40,604 bases of DNA from Candidatus Burkholderia pumila (GCA_001045575.1 LELG01000003.1:1-40604), one strand, 5' to 3'. Counted from the stretch's first letter, positions 1 to 9,282 are shown. Notes: a model not told the origin generated them from the letters alone. A program made the numbers and translations.

Positions 1-82
1 GCAGTGTGGCCTCATGGAGACCCTGCCGGCCCACGAAGCACTGCGTACCGCGACGTCTCGAACACTGCTGAACGCTCAGCGC

Positions 83-361
83 TTATGTGCACTTTTCGTT
101 CCGTTGATCCCCAACGGCCAAATAGGCCACGTCCTGGTAACGCGACAGATACCCGTCGATGCTCCCGGCCTGGTTCTTGTGTAGTTCAGCGTGTCCTGTG
201 CTTGTAGGAGCTTGCTGATGGTCTGGTTTGCCTGATCCCACACGTAGGCAGCCGGCGCGAGTGTGTTTTGCAGCATGTTTTGGTATTGCTGCAACTGCGT
301 CTCGTACTGCTGAATCTGTTTCGCGACCGCCGCCACATTTCAGGTTTCGCAGATTGTCCAC
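83..361 (-). pseudogene. trbJ: trbJ fragment (conjugal transfer protein), frameshifted and truncated
   Basis: The minus strand encodes a glutamine-rich coiled-coil stretch (VAKQIQQYETQLQQYQNML), then APAAYVWDQA and LLQAQDTLNY in one frame. It continues as KNQAGSIDGYLSRYQDVAY in a second frame. This order is typical of TrbJ, a periplasmic component of Trb-type (P-type) conjugative type IV secretion systems. The reading frame changes near position 180. The signal peptide and N-terminal part expected of TrbJ are missing, and the C-terminal part is not recognisable before the window edge. I infer a dead remnant of an integrative conjugative element. No other trb gene is visible, so the rest of the transfer region is either left of the window or deleted. 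Confidence 0.6.
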
Positions 362-434
362 AACCTGCTGTTGGCTGCTGCGCTTCTTGTTAAATAGATT
401 TATCTATCTTGTTAGGGTGTCCGGCAGACACGTA

Positions 435-1048
435 TCAGCCTGAGCTGTGCACAACTTCCTCCTGCCGTCGAGCCTCGATCTTCGTTCGCAGCGACATCAG
501 GATGTTTCGCATGTCCTGCGGCAGGCAGGCGATGTCCTGAGCGCTGAACACGACGGCGTTGCCGCTCGCGTGCGTGACGTTGACCTGTAGCCGTTCGATT
601 TGAACGATCCTCGATCCAGCGAAGTCGCCCGAGACAAGACGTTTTTAAGGTCGGCAGTTGCTGCCTGAACTGACGAGGGAAGGTAATCCCATGTCGCCAC
701 GGCGGTTGGCCGACCAGCGCCGTCTTAAATACAGACTTTCTCGCGCAGCCGATATTCGTTGCGCCGGCCATCGCGGTTCTTAGTGATGTAACCGAATGCC
801 TCAAGCGTCTTCAGTTCACGGATGACTTGGCTACGGCTGATTCCAGACTCAGCGGAAATGGTGTCGATTGCCGGGAATGACCGTTCGGTGTTGAAGTTGG
901 TGTGAGCCTTGATGACGAGGTAGACCGTTACTGCATACGGGCCCATACGAGCTATGTCGCCGGTTTCGATCATCGAATGGAACACGTGGAACCACGTCGT
1001 TTCCGCGCGAAACACTTCGCCTTGCTCGACCACGACGTTATTTTTCAT
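435..1048 (-). pseudogene. Helix-turn-helix regulator of the island, frameshifted
   Basis: The first 107 residues (725-1048) form one frame with a winged-helix-like region around residues 60-100 (SFPAIDTISAESGISRSQVI, then LKTLEAFGYITKNRDGRRNEY). This resembles plasmid replication or transfer regulators that use a MarR/GntR-like fold. After the stop near 725, conserved-looking sequence continues in a second frame (VATWDYLPSSVQAATADLKN, 497-700). It then continues in a third frame (IERLQVNVTHASGNAVVFSA, then QDIACLPQDMRNILMSLRTK), ending at a TGA at 435. One ancestral protein of about 200 residues is the simplest reading. It overlaps the end of the upstream small regulator by 11 bases, so the two were co-transcribed. 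I do not recognise a named family. Confidence 0.55.
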
Positions 1049-1274
1049 GGCCTTGCACTGAACATTGTTCGTCGAGCAATTGCGCGATCTGCGAGGTTCG
1101 GAAGTAGACCCGCCGGCCGATTTTCAAGCGGGCCTTGTTGATCCGCTGCGCCCACCCGTTCGTTGCGCGCAGGCTGATCCGCAGTCCATCAGGCGAACGA
1201 TCTAAGACAGTAGCGAGCTGCGCGATGCTTAGCAGTAGTCCGAAGCGTTGCAGCAGCGTGTCTTCTATCGTCAT
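1038..1274 (-). CDS. Small plasmid-type DNA-binding regulator, 78 aa
   Basis: The protein starts MTIEDTLLQRFGLLLSIAQL and continues with LATVLDRSPDGLRISLRATN and KARLKIGRRVYFRTSQIAQL. The pattern of an N-terminal helix pair followed by 'RLKIGRRVYFRTSQIA..L' is that of short excisionase-like or MerR-like winged-helix proteins annotated as 'plasmid-related protein' in proteobacterial islands. The start was chosen at the ATG at 1274 because the longer upstream frame has unrelated composition and this ATG begins the conserved part. It is the only open gene left in the island half of the window. It ends inside the start of the next gene (CATGAAAAATAA, with the ATG of the downstream gene at 1046-1048). 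It is divergent from the gene at 1347, leaving 72 bases for two promoters. Confidence 0.6.
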   Translation of the reverse strand: MTIEDTLLQRFGLLLSIAQLATVLDRSPDGLRISLRATNGWAQRINKARLKIGRRVYFRTSQIAQLLDEQCSVQGHEK

Positions 1275-1346
1275 TGCGTAAACCTCCGTAAACAACTGAA
1301 TTGTTCCGAAGGTTATGTGTTTCTGCGGTTGCGTACATCCTATTAA

Positions 1347-2348
1347 TTGTCCAAAATGGTTGACATGAAGAATGAACCAACCATTGCCCTCTGGGAAGGC
1401 TGTGACCCCACCGTCTCGCAGGCCATCCGGCAATTTCAGGACCGCTGGCGACCGTACTCCGCATCTTCACGCCGATATCCCATTGGGCGATTGATACAGG
1501 AACTGATTGATCCCGCCGTTGCCACTTACGTGGCAACGCTTCCAGCGCGATATTCAGGCCACGCCCCGGCGCCGGCACGGGAGTGGGTTTCAGCGCGATC
1601 ATTCGGCTCGTGGGGCTTGATGCGATGGTGCGCTTGCAGCGGCAACTGCTGCGTGCGTTCGTTATTACGGAAGATCAGCAATCCGCGAGAGATCAGCGCT
1701 TTGTCGCAACACTGGAATCACTAATCGAACTCGTGTGGGACTGTGCCTGCAAACGGCCAGCAAAGTCACAGGTGCGTGACACCCGCCTGAATGGCGAACG
1801 CCATCAGGTTTTTTGTCGGTTCTGCGGAACACTCGCCGAACTGACTTCATTCGCCGGTGGAAGTGACTGACGCCCCAAAAGCCGACGACCCAGAAGAGAG
1901 GCTTCGACTCAGCAGTCTGTACTGTCTAAATCACCGGCCCAAATTGCCGAGTGGCGCATGGAATCCTGCATACAGGAAAGCGAGACGCTCACTCACCCAG
2001 TTCGATCTCGAACTTGCCAGGCTCAGCCAGCAGTATGCAAAGCCGGCCACGCCACAAGTGAAATCGGGGGATCAACTGGTCGACAGCTACTTCTTCCACT
2101 ACGTCGCTGGCCAGGCCTTACAGTCAGCGGACAAGGCAGAACTGCGCAATCAAGCGCGGCAGATGGTGGACTCGAAACTGTCGGATCGCAAGAAGCAGAT
2201 GTTGATGCTCCAGTGGTCAGGACTCAATCAGTCGGAAATGGCGCGAAAGCTGGGCATCGAACGCCAAGCGGTATCGAAGGCACTGGCGTCGATACCCGCA
2301 ATATTCTTCTTGAGCACAAAGCCGCGCTTGCGGCGTCAACCTAACTGA
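1347..2348 (+). pseudogene. Zinc-ribbon plus HTH regulator of the island, frameshifted
   Basis: Three overlapping frames read as one protein of about 330 residues: 1347 to about 1580, then about 1583-1865, then 1857-2348. The middle part ends with a CRFCG motif. The last part begins with LSSLYCLNHRP, so the two together suggest a CxxC...CxxH metal-binding site. The C-terminus (KLSDRKKQMLMLQWSGLNQS, then EMARKLGIERQAVSKALASI) is a sigma-region-4-like helix-turn-helix. Proteins of this layout occur next to excisionase and plasmid-type regulators in Burkholderiaceae islands, and their function is not established. At least two indels (near 1575 and 1860) break it. The N-terminal 80 residues are less certain than the rest. 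Confidence 0.5.
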
Positions 2349-2437
2349 CCCTAATTGACCAACTAATAGGACGAAACAATCCGCATTGACAGGCACTATC
2401 AGACACATGTTCGCAAGTGACTGAAAGAGGCCAAGGG

Positions 2438-2683
2438 ATGCAGGCAACGACAAGTAAGACGCTAATCAACCCGCAAGAAGCTACTGGCGATGATCCCGCT
2501 GTCTGAGCGCACGATTTTCAACATGGAGCTGCGCGGGGAGTTCACGCGTCGCATTGCATTCACAGCCGAAATGTCGCCTGGGACTTGGCCGAGGTCGAGG
2601 AATGGATCGAGGCGCGCAAGTCGTTGGGCACTCAGGCAATGCGTCTAGGCTTCACCCCGTCCGTCGCTCCTTTTAGCGGCTAA
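2438..2683 (+). pseudogene. AlpA-family excisionase/regulator, frameshifted
   Basis: The frame starting at the ATG at 2438 gives MQATTSKTLINPQEAT and shifts near 2480. It then reads LLAMIPLSERTIFNMELRGE, a typical AlpA (Cro/MerR-like) 'S.RTI..ME..GEFP.R' helix-turn-helix. A second shift near 2570 restores RNVAWDLAEVEEWIEARKSL ('R.VAW...EVE.WI..R'), which ends at the TAA at 2681. AlpA-type proteins regulate integrase expression or act as excision directionality factors, and they are usually close to P4-type integrases, as here. A purine-rich AGAGGCCAAGGG lies just upstream of the start. The two indels make it non-functional as written. Confidence 0.65.
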
Positions 2684-2772
2684 AACGCTGCGTCCCTCAA
2701 GTGTCAATGAAATCGGAGGCAATGCCTCGGCGCTCGGGCAACGCTACTCATTGCTGGAGTTCGATGACCAGC

Positions 2773-3272
2773 TTACCGGCCCGCAGCAAGGACGTAGACA
2801 GCTCTCGCCCTGAGGTCAGCAATCTCCGCTGGGCTCGCGTTTTGAGCGCTCTCAATCGGATCGCGCCCCTTTCGAATTGGTAGTTGGATTCTTAAAAACT
2901 GGAAATCATGTTGATGCAACATGATTTCGAACTCCGAACCTACGAAGTCTGGCGTGTCCGAAAGCTCTTCGTGGGTGAATCCACCTTCATTTATTCTCAA
3001 AAGCACAGCATCAAGCGTTTCAAAAATCTCTTCGTCCCCTCGTACCACTCCGCACGAAGGCATTCTGGTTCTAAAAGAACGTGCAGAAGCTTTTCTAGGC
3101 CCTCAACTTCTTCGCGATACGCGGACCGCACAACGAAAGCATGCGTTATCGAATGTGGGCATCCCGTCTGAATGTTTGACAGGCGACGCTGAATGCTTGA
3201 TGTCAAGCCGAGCTTTACGTAGATCTTGCTTTCACCGCGACAGGCAATTAAATAAACATAGTGTGTGTCCAT
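2773..3272 (-). pseudogene. GIY-YIG / T5orf172-type nuclease-like protein, single frameshift
   Basis: The first 91 residues (2997-3272) read MDTHYVYLIACRGESKIYVK, then LGLTSSIQRRLSNIQTGCPH. This matches the T5orf172/Mug113 variant of the GIY-YIG fold: paired Y at the 'YVYL' strand, 'VKLGLT' as the second strand, and the RR of the first helix. 'LEKLLHVLLEPECLRAEWYE' supplies the usual helix and 'EWY' strand. The protein then stops, but a second frame (2773 to about 3035) continues EIFETLDAVLLRINEGGFTH to a TAA at 2773. A single missing base in the run at about 3030-3040 (ACGAAGAG where ACGAAAGAG restores the frame) explains the break. Such proteins are common phage and island cargo, with roles proposed in DNA cleavage but mostly untested. 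Confidence 0.6.
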
Positions 3273-3739
3273 TGGTACGGCCTCCCCCCGGCGGTCTAAC
3301 CGCAGATCTCAACTGGCTAGCCCCTTTGGCTGTTTCAGCGACCATTCGTCGATCATGTCCGCCCAGTTCTGCAACATCGCCGTGCGCTGTTCGCGATACT
3401 CGGCCTTGTTGTAGACGGCCCTGACGCCCCTCTGCTCGTGCGCCAAGCACTTCTCGATCCAGTCCGTGTTGTAGCCGGCCTCATGTAGCAGCGTACTGGC
3501 CGTTCGCCTCAAATCATGTGGCCCGAACTTGGCAAGCGACTTCCCCTCCTTCGGCGCCAGCCGGTACGTCAGCGTCAGCACCTGGTTGAGCGCGTGGCGT
3601 TGCTCATGGGTAAGTCCGAGTCATATCGCGACGGCAGCACGTAGTCCGATCCACCGGCAAACGTTTTAAGGGCAATGAAGATGTCCAGCGCCTGCCGGGA
3701 CAGGAACACCAAGTGCGGATTTTGCCGCTTCATCCACTC

Positions 3740-4339
3740 TTTCGGGATCGTCCAAAGCGCGTCACTGAAACTGATCTCGCTCCAGGTCGCGTTGGTTAGC
3801 TCGCTCTTGCGCACCATCGTCAGCAGCAGCTTGGCGGCAGCCCGGATCGATGGCGTCGTGCCGATGCGCTCCATGTACTGGGTACATCAAGCCGATTTCT
3901 TCGGGTGTCAGCGCACGGTCGTGCGGCTCGAACCTGGCAATCAATGGACTTTGGGCGCACCAGTTCTGCCGGGTTTTCAACCTTTTGCCCCCGCTCGACA
4001 GCCCAGCGAAAGACCTGCAATATCACTTCGCGGGCATGCACTGCGGTTGCCGGAGCACCGCGCTCCACGATGGCGTCGGTTAATATCCGCAGGTCTTCAT
4101 GCGTAATCTCCGCCAACTTCTGGCTGCCAAATTTCGGCTTCAATTCGCGCTCATAGACTGAACGCCGCATGTCGCGCGTAGTCAGCCATCTGGTAACCAC
4201 GCAGCCATTTTTCCGCCCACGCGTCGAAAGTCTCTGCATCCTTGATGCGCGCTTTGTCCCGCGCCTTTTCCTTCGCCGGTGACTTTCCGCAGCCGCAATC
4301 ATCTTCTTGGCCTCACCAAGACGCTCACGCGCTTCCGAA
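3740..4339. repeat. 600-bp tandem duplication inside the integrase, copy 1
   Basis: Every base from 3740 to 4339 recurs at an offset of exactly 600 in 4340-4939. The match breaks at 3739 versus 4339 and at 4340 versus 4940, so the copies abut with no spacer. No long flanking microhomology is visible. Both copies carry the same integrase frameshifts, so the duplication is younger than that damage, or else it is an assembly artefact. Confidence 0.95.
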
Positions 4340-4939
4340 TTTCGGGATCGTCCAAAGCGCGTCACTGAAACTGATCTCGCTCCAGGTCGCGTTGGTTAGC
4401 TCGCTCTTGCGCACCATCGTCAGCAGCAGCTTGGCGGCAGCCCGGATCGATGGCGTCGTGCCGATGCGCTCCATGTACTGGGTACATCAAGCCGATTTCT
4501 TCGGGTGTCAGCGCACGGTCGTGCGGCTCGAACCTGGCAATCAATGGACTTTGGGCGCACCAGTTCTGCCGGGTTTTCAACCTTTTGCCCCCGCTCGACA
4601 GCCCAGCGAAAGACCTGCAATATCACTTCGCGGGCATGCACTGCGGTTGCCGGAGCACCGCGCTCCACGATGGCGTCGGTTAATATCCGCAGGTCTTCAT
4701 GCGTAATCTCCGCCAACTTCTGGCTGCCAAATTTCGGCTTCAATTCGCGCTCATAGACTGAACGCCGCATGTCGCGCGTAGTCAGCCATCTGGTAACCAC
4801 GCAGCCATTTTTCCGCCCACGCGTCGAAAGTCTCTGCATCCTTGATGCGCGCTTTGTCCCGCGCCTTTTCCTTCGCCGGTGACTTTCCGCAGCCGCAATC
4901 ATCTTCTTGGCCTCACCAAGACGCTCACGCGCTTCCGAA
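4340..4939. repeat. 600-bp tandem duplication inside the integrase, copy 2
   Basis: This is the second identical copy of 3740-4339. On the coding (minus) strand it is read first, directly after the integrase N-terminus. It codes for the core-binding domain and the beginning of the catalytic domain. The unit length is a multiple of three. The junction at 4335-4345 reads CCGAATTTCGG, a short imperfect palindrome. Confidence 0.95.
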
Positions 4940-5223
4940 AGGGGGATGCCCCGACTCCGTACCGGCCAAACGTGATGGTCTCCTGCCGGCCGTGGATCGA
5001 GTAGTTATATAGCGAAACGAGATAGCCCCGGCCCGGCCAGCCGTGAAGGCAAACATAGAGGCCATCGTGGCCATTCACCTTGTACAGCTTGTCCTTCGGC
5101 TTGAGGTTGCGCAGCTTGGTATCGGTCAGCATGATTCGTGCTCAGATTCCGTTTAAATACCATGAACCAAGCGTCGCCCAATTTTGGAGAAAAACTGTAC
5201 TAAATCAGTACGTTATCGAGAAT

Positions 5224-5298
5224 CGATACCATGACGATCTGTAAGGTCGGTCTATGGTATCGGTGGCACATTATGGCATTATGTCCAAACGATACCAT
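5224..5298. promoter_or_regulatory. Three CGATACCAT motifs upstream of the integrase
   Basis: CGATACCAT occurs at 5224-5232, inverted (ATGGTATCG) at 5254-5262, and again direct at 5290-5298. The spacing between centres is 30 and 36 bases. The cluster sits between the integrase start (5132) and the 3' end of guaA (5437). Such clusters in this position are often arm-type integrase or excisionase sites, or operators for the integrase promoter. This is an inference from position and repetition only. Confidence 0.45.
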
Positions 5299-5362
5299 CG
5301 TTTATGCCATTTAAAAACAGTGCTTGGAGCTGCCATAAGGTGCCTGCCGATGCCAGAAAAAT

Positions 5363-5389
5363 AAAAAAAGCCCGCATTTACGCGGGCTT
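5363..5389 (-). terminator. Rho-independent terminator of guaA
   Basis: On the minus strand, GCCCGC (5387-5382), a 6-base loop and GCGGGC (5375-5370) form a stem that the flanking AA/TT pairs extend. A run of seven T follows (5369-5363). It lies 50-75 bases past the guaA stop and separates guaA from the island integrase. Confidence 0.85.
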
Positions 5390-5436
5390 AGATGTGTTTT
5401 ACTGCCAGTTGATGCCGACTGGTACCGGACATCAAA

Positions 5437-5470
5437 TCATTCCCACTCAATCGTCGCCGGCGGTTTCCCC
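5437..5470 (-). other. Candidate attachment site at the 3' end of guaA
   Basis: The last codons of guaA (PPATIEWE and stop) directly face the integrase gene of the degraded island. The 3' end of guaA is an established integration hotspot for islands with tyrosine integrases. The matching second copy expected at the other island end would be left of the window, so the site is inferred from layout only. Confidence 0.35.
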
Positions 5471-7020
5471 GAAATGTCATACACGACGCGATTGATCCCT
5501 CGCACTTCGTTAATGATCCGGTTGCTCACATACCCGAGCAGCTCATGCGGCAGATGCGCCCAATGCGCGGTCATGAAGTCCAGCGTCTGCACCGCACGCA
5601 GCACGACGACGTAGTCATACGTGCGTCCATCGCCCATCACGCCGACGCTCTTCACCGGCAGAAACACCGCGAACGCCTGGCTCGTGAGGTCGTACCACGA
5701 CTTGCCCGTTTCCTTGTCTATCGTGTTGCGCAGCGTTTCGATGAAAATCGCATCCGCCTTGCGCAGCAGATCAGCGAACTCACGTTTCACTTCGCCCAGA
5801 ATCCGCACGCCCAAGCCCGGCCCCGGGAACGGATGGCGATACACCATCGCATGCGGCAAACCGAGCTTCACGCCCAGTTCACGCACTTCATCCTTGAACA
5901 ACTCGCGCAACGGTTCGAGCAGCTTCAGGTTCAGCGTATCCGGCAAGCCGCCGACATTGTGATGGCTCTTGATCGTATGCGCGCCCTTCTTGTTCTTGCC
6001 CGCCGATTCGATCACGTCCGGATAAATCGTGCCCTGCGCGAGCCATTTGGCATCGGTCAGCTTGTTCGACTCGGCATCGAAGACTTCGATGAACTCCGCG
6101 CCGATGATCTTGCGTTTAGCCTCCGGATCCGTCACGCCCGCGAGCTTGCTCATGAACGCTTCGCTGGCATCGACGTGAATGACCTTCACGCCGAGGTAGC
6201 CCGCGAACGTCAACATCACCTGCTCAGCTTCGTTCTTGCGCAAGAGACCGTGATCGACGAACACGCAGGTCAGTTGATAGCCGATCGCGCGATGCAACAG
6301 CGCCGCCGCCACCGACGAATCCACGCCGCCTGACAAGCCGAGAATCACGTGCTCATCGCCGACCTGCGCGCGGATTTGCTCGACCGCTTCGTCGATATAA
6401 TGGCCCATCTCCCAGTCCGCGTTCGCGCCGCACAAGCCGAGCACGAAGCGGTCGAGCATCGCGCGGCCCTGTACCGTGTGCGTGACTTCTGGATGCCATT
6501 GCAGGCCGTAGAAGCGGCGGTCGTCATCGGCCATGGCGGCGATCGGACACGATGGCGTCGATGCCATCAGTTTGAAGCCCGCCGGCATGTCCACTACCTT
6601 GTCGCCGTGGCTCATCCAGACTTTGAGCATCGGCTCGCTTTCGACGTTTTTGAAATCTTCGATGCCTTTCAGAAAGCTCGTGTGATTCGTCGCCTGCACT
6701 TCCGCGTAGCCAAACTCGCGCACCTTGCCGAGTTCGACCTTGCCGCCGAGCCGGTCGGCCATCGTCTGCATGCCGTAGCAGATGCCGAGCACCGGCACGC
6801 CCAGATCGAAGATGATTTGCGGCGCGCGCGGCGAACCCGCTTCGGTGACCGAATTCGGGCCGCCCGACAGGATGATGCCCTTCGGCGCGAATTCGCGGAT
6901 GAACGCCTCATCGACGTCATACGGATGGATTTCCGAATAAACGTGCGACTCGCGGATGCGCCGCGCGATCAACTGGGTGACTTGGGAGCCGAAATCGAGA
7001 ATCAGGATTTTGTCGTGCAT
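5437..7020 (-). CDS. guaA: GMP synthase (glutamine-hydrolysing)
   Basis: This enzyme amidates XMP to GMP using glutamine and ATP, the last step of guanine nucleotide synthesis in the cytoplasm. Its 527 residues match the usual length. The N-terminal class I glutamine amidotransferase domain (about residues 1-195) has the nucleophile Cys81 in GICYG and the His176/Glu178 pair in QWHPEV. The ATP-pyrophosphatase domain starts near 205, with the P-loop SGGVDS at 230-235. The C-terminal dimerisation domain ends in PPATIEWE. The start was set at the ATG at 7020 ([13 protein letters not shown]), because the longer frame adds 31 residues without family similarity. It reads in the same direction as guaB, separated from it by a broken membrane-protein gene. 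A terminator follows at 5363-5389. Confidence 0.97.
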   Translation of the reverse strand: MHDKILILDFGSQVTQLIARRIRESHVYSEIHPYDVDEAFIREFAPKGIILSGGPNSVTEAGSPRAPQIIFDLGVPVLGICYGMQTMADRLGGKVELGKVREFGYAEVQATNHTSFLKGIEDFKNVESEPMLKVWMSHGDKVVDMPAGFKLMASTPSCPIAAMADDDRRFYGLQWHPEVTHTVQGRAMLDRFVLGLCGANADWEMGHYIDEAVEQIRAQVGDEHVILGLSGGVDSSVAAALLHRAIGYQLTCVFVDHGLLRKNEAEQVMLTFAGYLGVKVIHVDASEAFMSKLAGVTDPEAKRKIIGAEFIEVFDAESNKLTDAKWLAQGTIYPDVIESAGKNKKGAHTIKSHHNVGGLPDTLNLKLLEPLRELFKDEVRELGVKLGLPHAMVYRHPFPGPGLGVRILGEVKREFADLLRKADAIFIETLRNTIDKETGKSWYDLTSQAFAVFLPVKSVGVMGDGRTYDYVVVLRAVQTLDFMTAHWAHLPHELLGYVSNRIINEVRGINRVVYDISGKPPATIEWE

Positions 7021-7173
7021 GGCTGCTGCCAAGGCTAAGGAACGAATGATGTCGATGCCGCCGCCCGTGACGCTTGCACGCTTAGACGGCCAATAAATCG
7101 ACGGCCGGCGCAAAGGCCGACCGTGCTTGCTTTCGCGCGCCGATGAAACCGGAAGCGCCTGCGCGCGATGCCG

Positions 7174-7762
7174 TCATCGCGGCGCTTCGCTCGGGCGATC
7201 GTAGCGGCGGCCTGTCGCAGGATCGATCTCGCCGCTGATGACTGGTTCAATGCGCTTGTCCGTGACCGGATCGAGCGTGGCGCCGGTGACGGATCCACTG
7301 CGCCGTCGAGGCGTTCGCCGCGCGGCGTGACGGCTGGAACGGTGCGGCCTGTGACGGGATCGATAGCCGTGGCTTCCGGTGCGCGCTTCTCCGCCCGTTC
7401 CGCCGATGCCGCGCCCGCCTGCATCGCACGCTCGCGCCGCCGCACCGCGGACGACAGCCTCACACTGCCCAGCCCGAGAAATCAGACCAGCACGACGACG
7501 CCCGAAAGCCACTCGACGTGACCGGAAACCCGCGCGGCCCGCGCCGTCAATGCGCCATCGATAGCCGCATGAAACGCCAGCCACGACAGCCCGATTAGCG
7601 CGACGCCAAGCAACTGCCCAGCGAACGCGAGCTGCACGAGCAGCGAATATTCACTCGCATCATCTCGAACAGGCCCGCCCATGGCCTCAGCAGGAACAAC
7701 AGGCCGAATGCCGGGGCAATCAGCGCATTGACGATGAGCACGACCCGCAGCAACGGTTTCAT
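7174..7762 (-). pseudogene. Small membrane protein between guaB and guaA, broken
   Basis: From the ATG at 7762 the frame reads MKPLLRVVLIVNALIAPAFG and LLFLLRPWAGLFEMM, one transmembrane segment. A shift near 7660 is followed by LVQLAFAGQLLGVALIGLSW and VSGHVEWLSGVVVLV, further hydrophobic segments. An in-frame TGA at 7482 comes next, then LGLGSVRLSSAVRRRERAMQ. A last shift near 7290 (one base missing in GATCCGTCACCGG) restores a proline-rich tail with repeated DPVTG/DPATG units, ending at 7174. A multi-spanning protein with a repetitive soluble tail is commonly encoded between guaB and guaA in Burkholderia. Its function is unknown, and a small internal deletion around 7480 is likely. Confidence 0.6.
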
Positions 7763-7789
7763 GATCGATCCGCGTGGTTGTCGATGAAC

Positions 7790-9250
7790 TTAATCGACGT
7801 GGTAGTTGGGCGCTTCTTTGGTGATCTGCACGTCATGCACATGCGACTCGCGCATGCCTGCCGCCGTGATCTGCACGAATTCCGCCTTATCATGCAGTTC
7901 GTCGATGGTGCGGCAACCGCAATAACCCATGCTGGCGCGCACGCCGCCCACGATCTGGAACAGAATGGCATTGACTGAACCCTTGTACGCGACGCGCCCT
8001 TCGATGCCTTCCGGCACGAGCTTGTCGATGTTAGCCGAGTTGTCCTGGAAGTAGCGGTCCGCCGCGCCGTCCTTCATCGCGCCGACCGAACCCATGCCGC
8101 GATACGACTTGTACTGGCGGCCCTGGTACAAGAACACGTCGCCCGGCGACTCTTCGGTGCCCGCGAGCATTGAACCCATCATGACGACGTTCGCGCCTGC
8201 TGCGAGCGCCTTGGACACGTCGCCCGAGAAGCGCACGCCGCCGTCCGCGATGACCGGCACGCCCGTGCCGCGCAGCGCTTCAGACACGTTGGCGATGGCC
8301 GTGATCTGTGGCACGCCCACGCCCGCGACAATCCGCGTCGTGCAAATGGAACCCGGGCCGATACCGACCTTCACCGCATCCGCGCCGTACTCCACGAGCG
8401 ACTTCGCCGCCGCCGCCGTCGCGATATTGCCGCCGATGACCTGCACGCGCGGATAGTTTTGCTTGGCCCAGCGCACGCGCTCCAGCACGCCCTGACTGTG
8501 GCCGTGCGCCGTATCGACGACGATCACGTCCACGCCCGCCGCCGCCAGCAGTTCGACGCGCTCTTCACTGTCCGGACCCACGCCCACTGCCGCGCCCACA
8601 AGCAGCTTGCCGTCTTCGTCCTTACATGCGTCCGGATTTTCGGTCTGCTTGGTGATGTCCTTTACCGTCATCAGGCCGCGCAGCTCGAATGCATCGTTGA
8701 CCACGAGCACGCGTTCCAGGCGATGGCTGTGCATCAGCGCTTTCGCTTCGGCCAGCGACGTGCCTTCCTTGACCGTCACCAGACGCTCGCGCGGCGTCAT
8801 GATGTTGCGCACCGGCTCGTCCAGCCGTTCTTCGAAACGAAGGTCACGATTCGTGACGATGCCGATGAGTTGCGCGCCCTCCACCACCGGAAAACCCGAG
8901 ATGCCATGCTGCTGCGTCAGCGCGATGACTTCGCGCACGCGCATTTGCGGCGGAACCGTGATCGGGTCACGCACGACGCCGGACTCGAAGCGCTTCACTT
9001 TAGCGACTTCACGAGCCTGCTCTTTGGCAGTGAGATTTTTATGAACGATGCCGATGCCGCCCATCTGCGCCATGGCGATGGCGAGCCGGCCTTCGGTGAC
9101 CGTGTCCATGGCGGCGGACACGAGGGACATGTTCAGGGAGATATTGTGAGTCAGCTGCGATTTTAGGCTGGTGTCGCGCGGAAGAACGCTGGAGAACGCG
9201 GGCACGAGGAGCACGTCATCGAACGTGAGTGCTTTTTGGATCAGACGCAT
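7790..9250 (-). CDS. guaB: Inosine-5'-monophosphate dehydrogenase
   Basis: The enzyme oxidises IMP to XMP with NAD+, the committed step to GMP, upstream of guaA in the pathway and on the same strand. The 486 residues match the bacterial family length. A TIM barrel is split by two CBS domains at about residues 93-205. The catalytic Cys303 lies in the GPGSICTTR loop, and the mobile flap contains YRGMGS. The start [20 protein letters not shown] is the canonical N-terminus. A near-perfect -10 box (TATAAT) sits 27-32 bases upstream of the ATG, so a promoter directly in front of guaB is likely. Confidence 0.97.
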   Translation of the reverse strand: MRLIQKALTFDDVLLVPAFSSVLPRDTSLKSQLTHNISLNMSLVSAAMDTVTEGRLAIAMAQMGGIGIVHKNLTAKEQAREVAKVKRFESGVVRDPITVPPQMRVREVIALTQQHGISGFPVVEGAQLIGIVTNRDLRFEERLDEPVRNIMTPRERLVTVKEGTSLAEAKALMHSHRLERVLVVNDAFELRGLMTVKDITKQTENPDACKDEDGKLLVGAAVGVGPDSEERVELLAAAGVDVIVVDTAHGHSQGVLERVRWAKQNYPRVQVIGGNIATAAAAKSLVEYGADAVKVGIGPGSICTTRIVAGVGVPQITAIANVSEALRGTGVPVIADGGVRFSGDVSKALAAGANVVMMGSMLAGTEESPGDVFLYQGRQYKSYRGMGSVGAMKDGAADRYFQDNSANIDKLVPEGIEGRVAYKGSVNAILFQIVGGVRASMGYCGCRTIDELHDKAEFVQITAAGMRESHVHDVQITKEAPNYHVD

Positions 9251-9276
9251 GGTGAATGCTATGGGCGCAAAAGCAA

Positions 9277-9282
9277 ATTATA
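9277..9282 (-). promoter_or_regulatory. -10 box of guaB
   Basis: On the minus strand TATAAT occurs 27-32 bases before the guaB start. The hexamer at 17-base spacing upstream (TGAAAA) is a weak -35. The region is shared with the divergent exporter pseudogene at 9413. Confidence 0.5.

Larger units (their letters stand above)
3309..5132 (-). pseudogene. P4-type tyrosine integrase, multiply frameshifted with internal duplication
   Basis: The start at 5132 gives MLTDTKLRNLKPKDKLYKVN and NYSIHGRQETITFGRYGVG, the DUF4102 arm-binding N-terminus of P4-family integrases. The SAM-like core-binding domain follows (RDMRRSVYERELKPKFGSQK). Next comes catalytic box I (LLLTMVRKSELTNATW, with the catalytic Arg) and then box II at the 3' end (FGPHDLRRTASTLLHEAGYN). 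The tyrosine segment is LAHEQRGVRAVYNKAEYREQ. Frameshifts occur near 4945, in both copies of the repeat (including an extra C in TACCCAGTACATGG), and near 3595. A perfect 600-bp tandem duplication doubles the core-binding domain and the start of the catalytic domain. The gene lies just downstream of the 3' end of guaA, a known insertion hotspot for integrase-bearing islands, and is dead as written. Confidence 0.85.

Noticed and set aside
3740-4939. The direct repeat as a possible CRISPR or transposon terminal repeat
   Set aside because: There are only two adjacent 600-bp copies with no spacers, and the content is integrase coding sequence. It is a segmental tandem duplication.
1-5436. A possible new defence system in the island
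   Set aside because: The recognisable genes are mobility and regulation functions plus one GIY-YIG-like protein. No effector pair or operon architecture supports a defence system, and almost all genes are broken.
7174-7330. DPVTG/DPATG repeats as a novel repeat protein
   Set aside because: These are the proline-rich tail of the broken membrane protein between guaB and guaA, which carries such units in related species as far as I recall.
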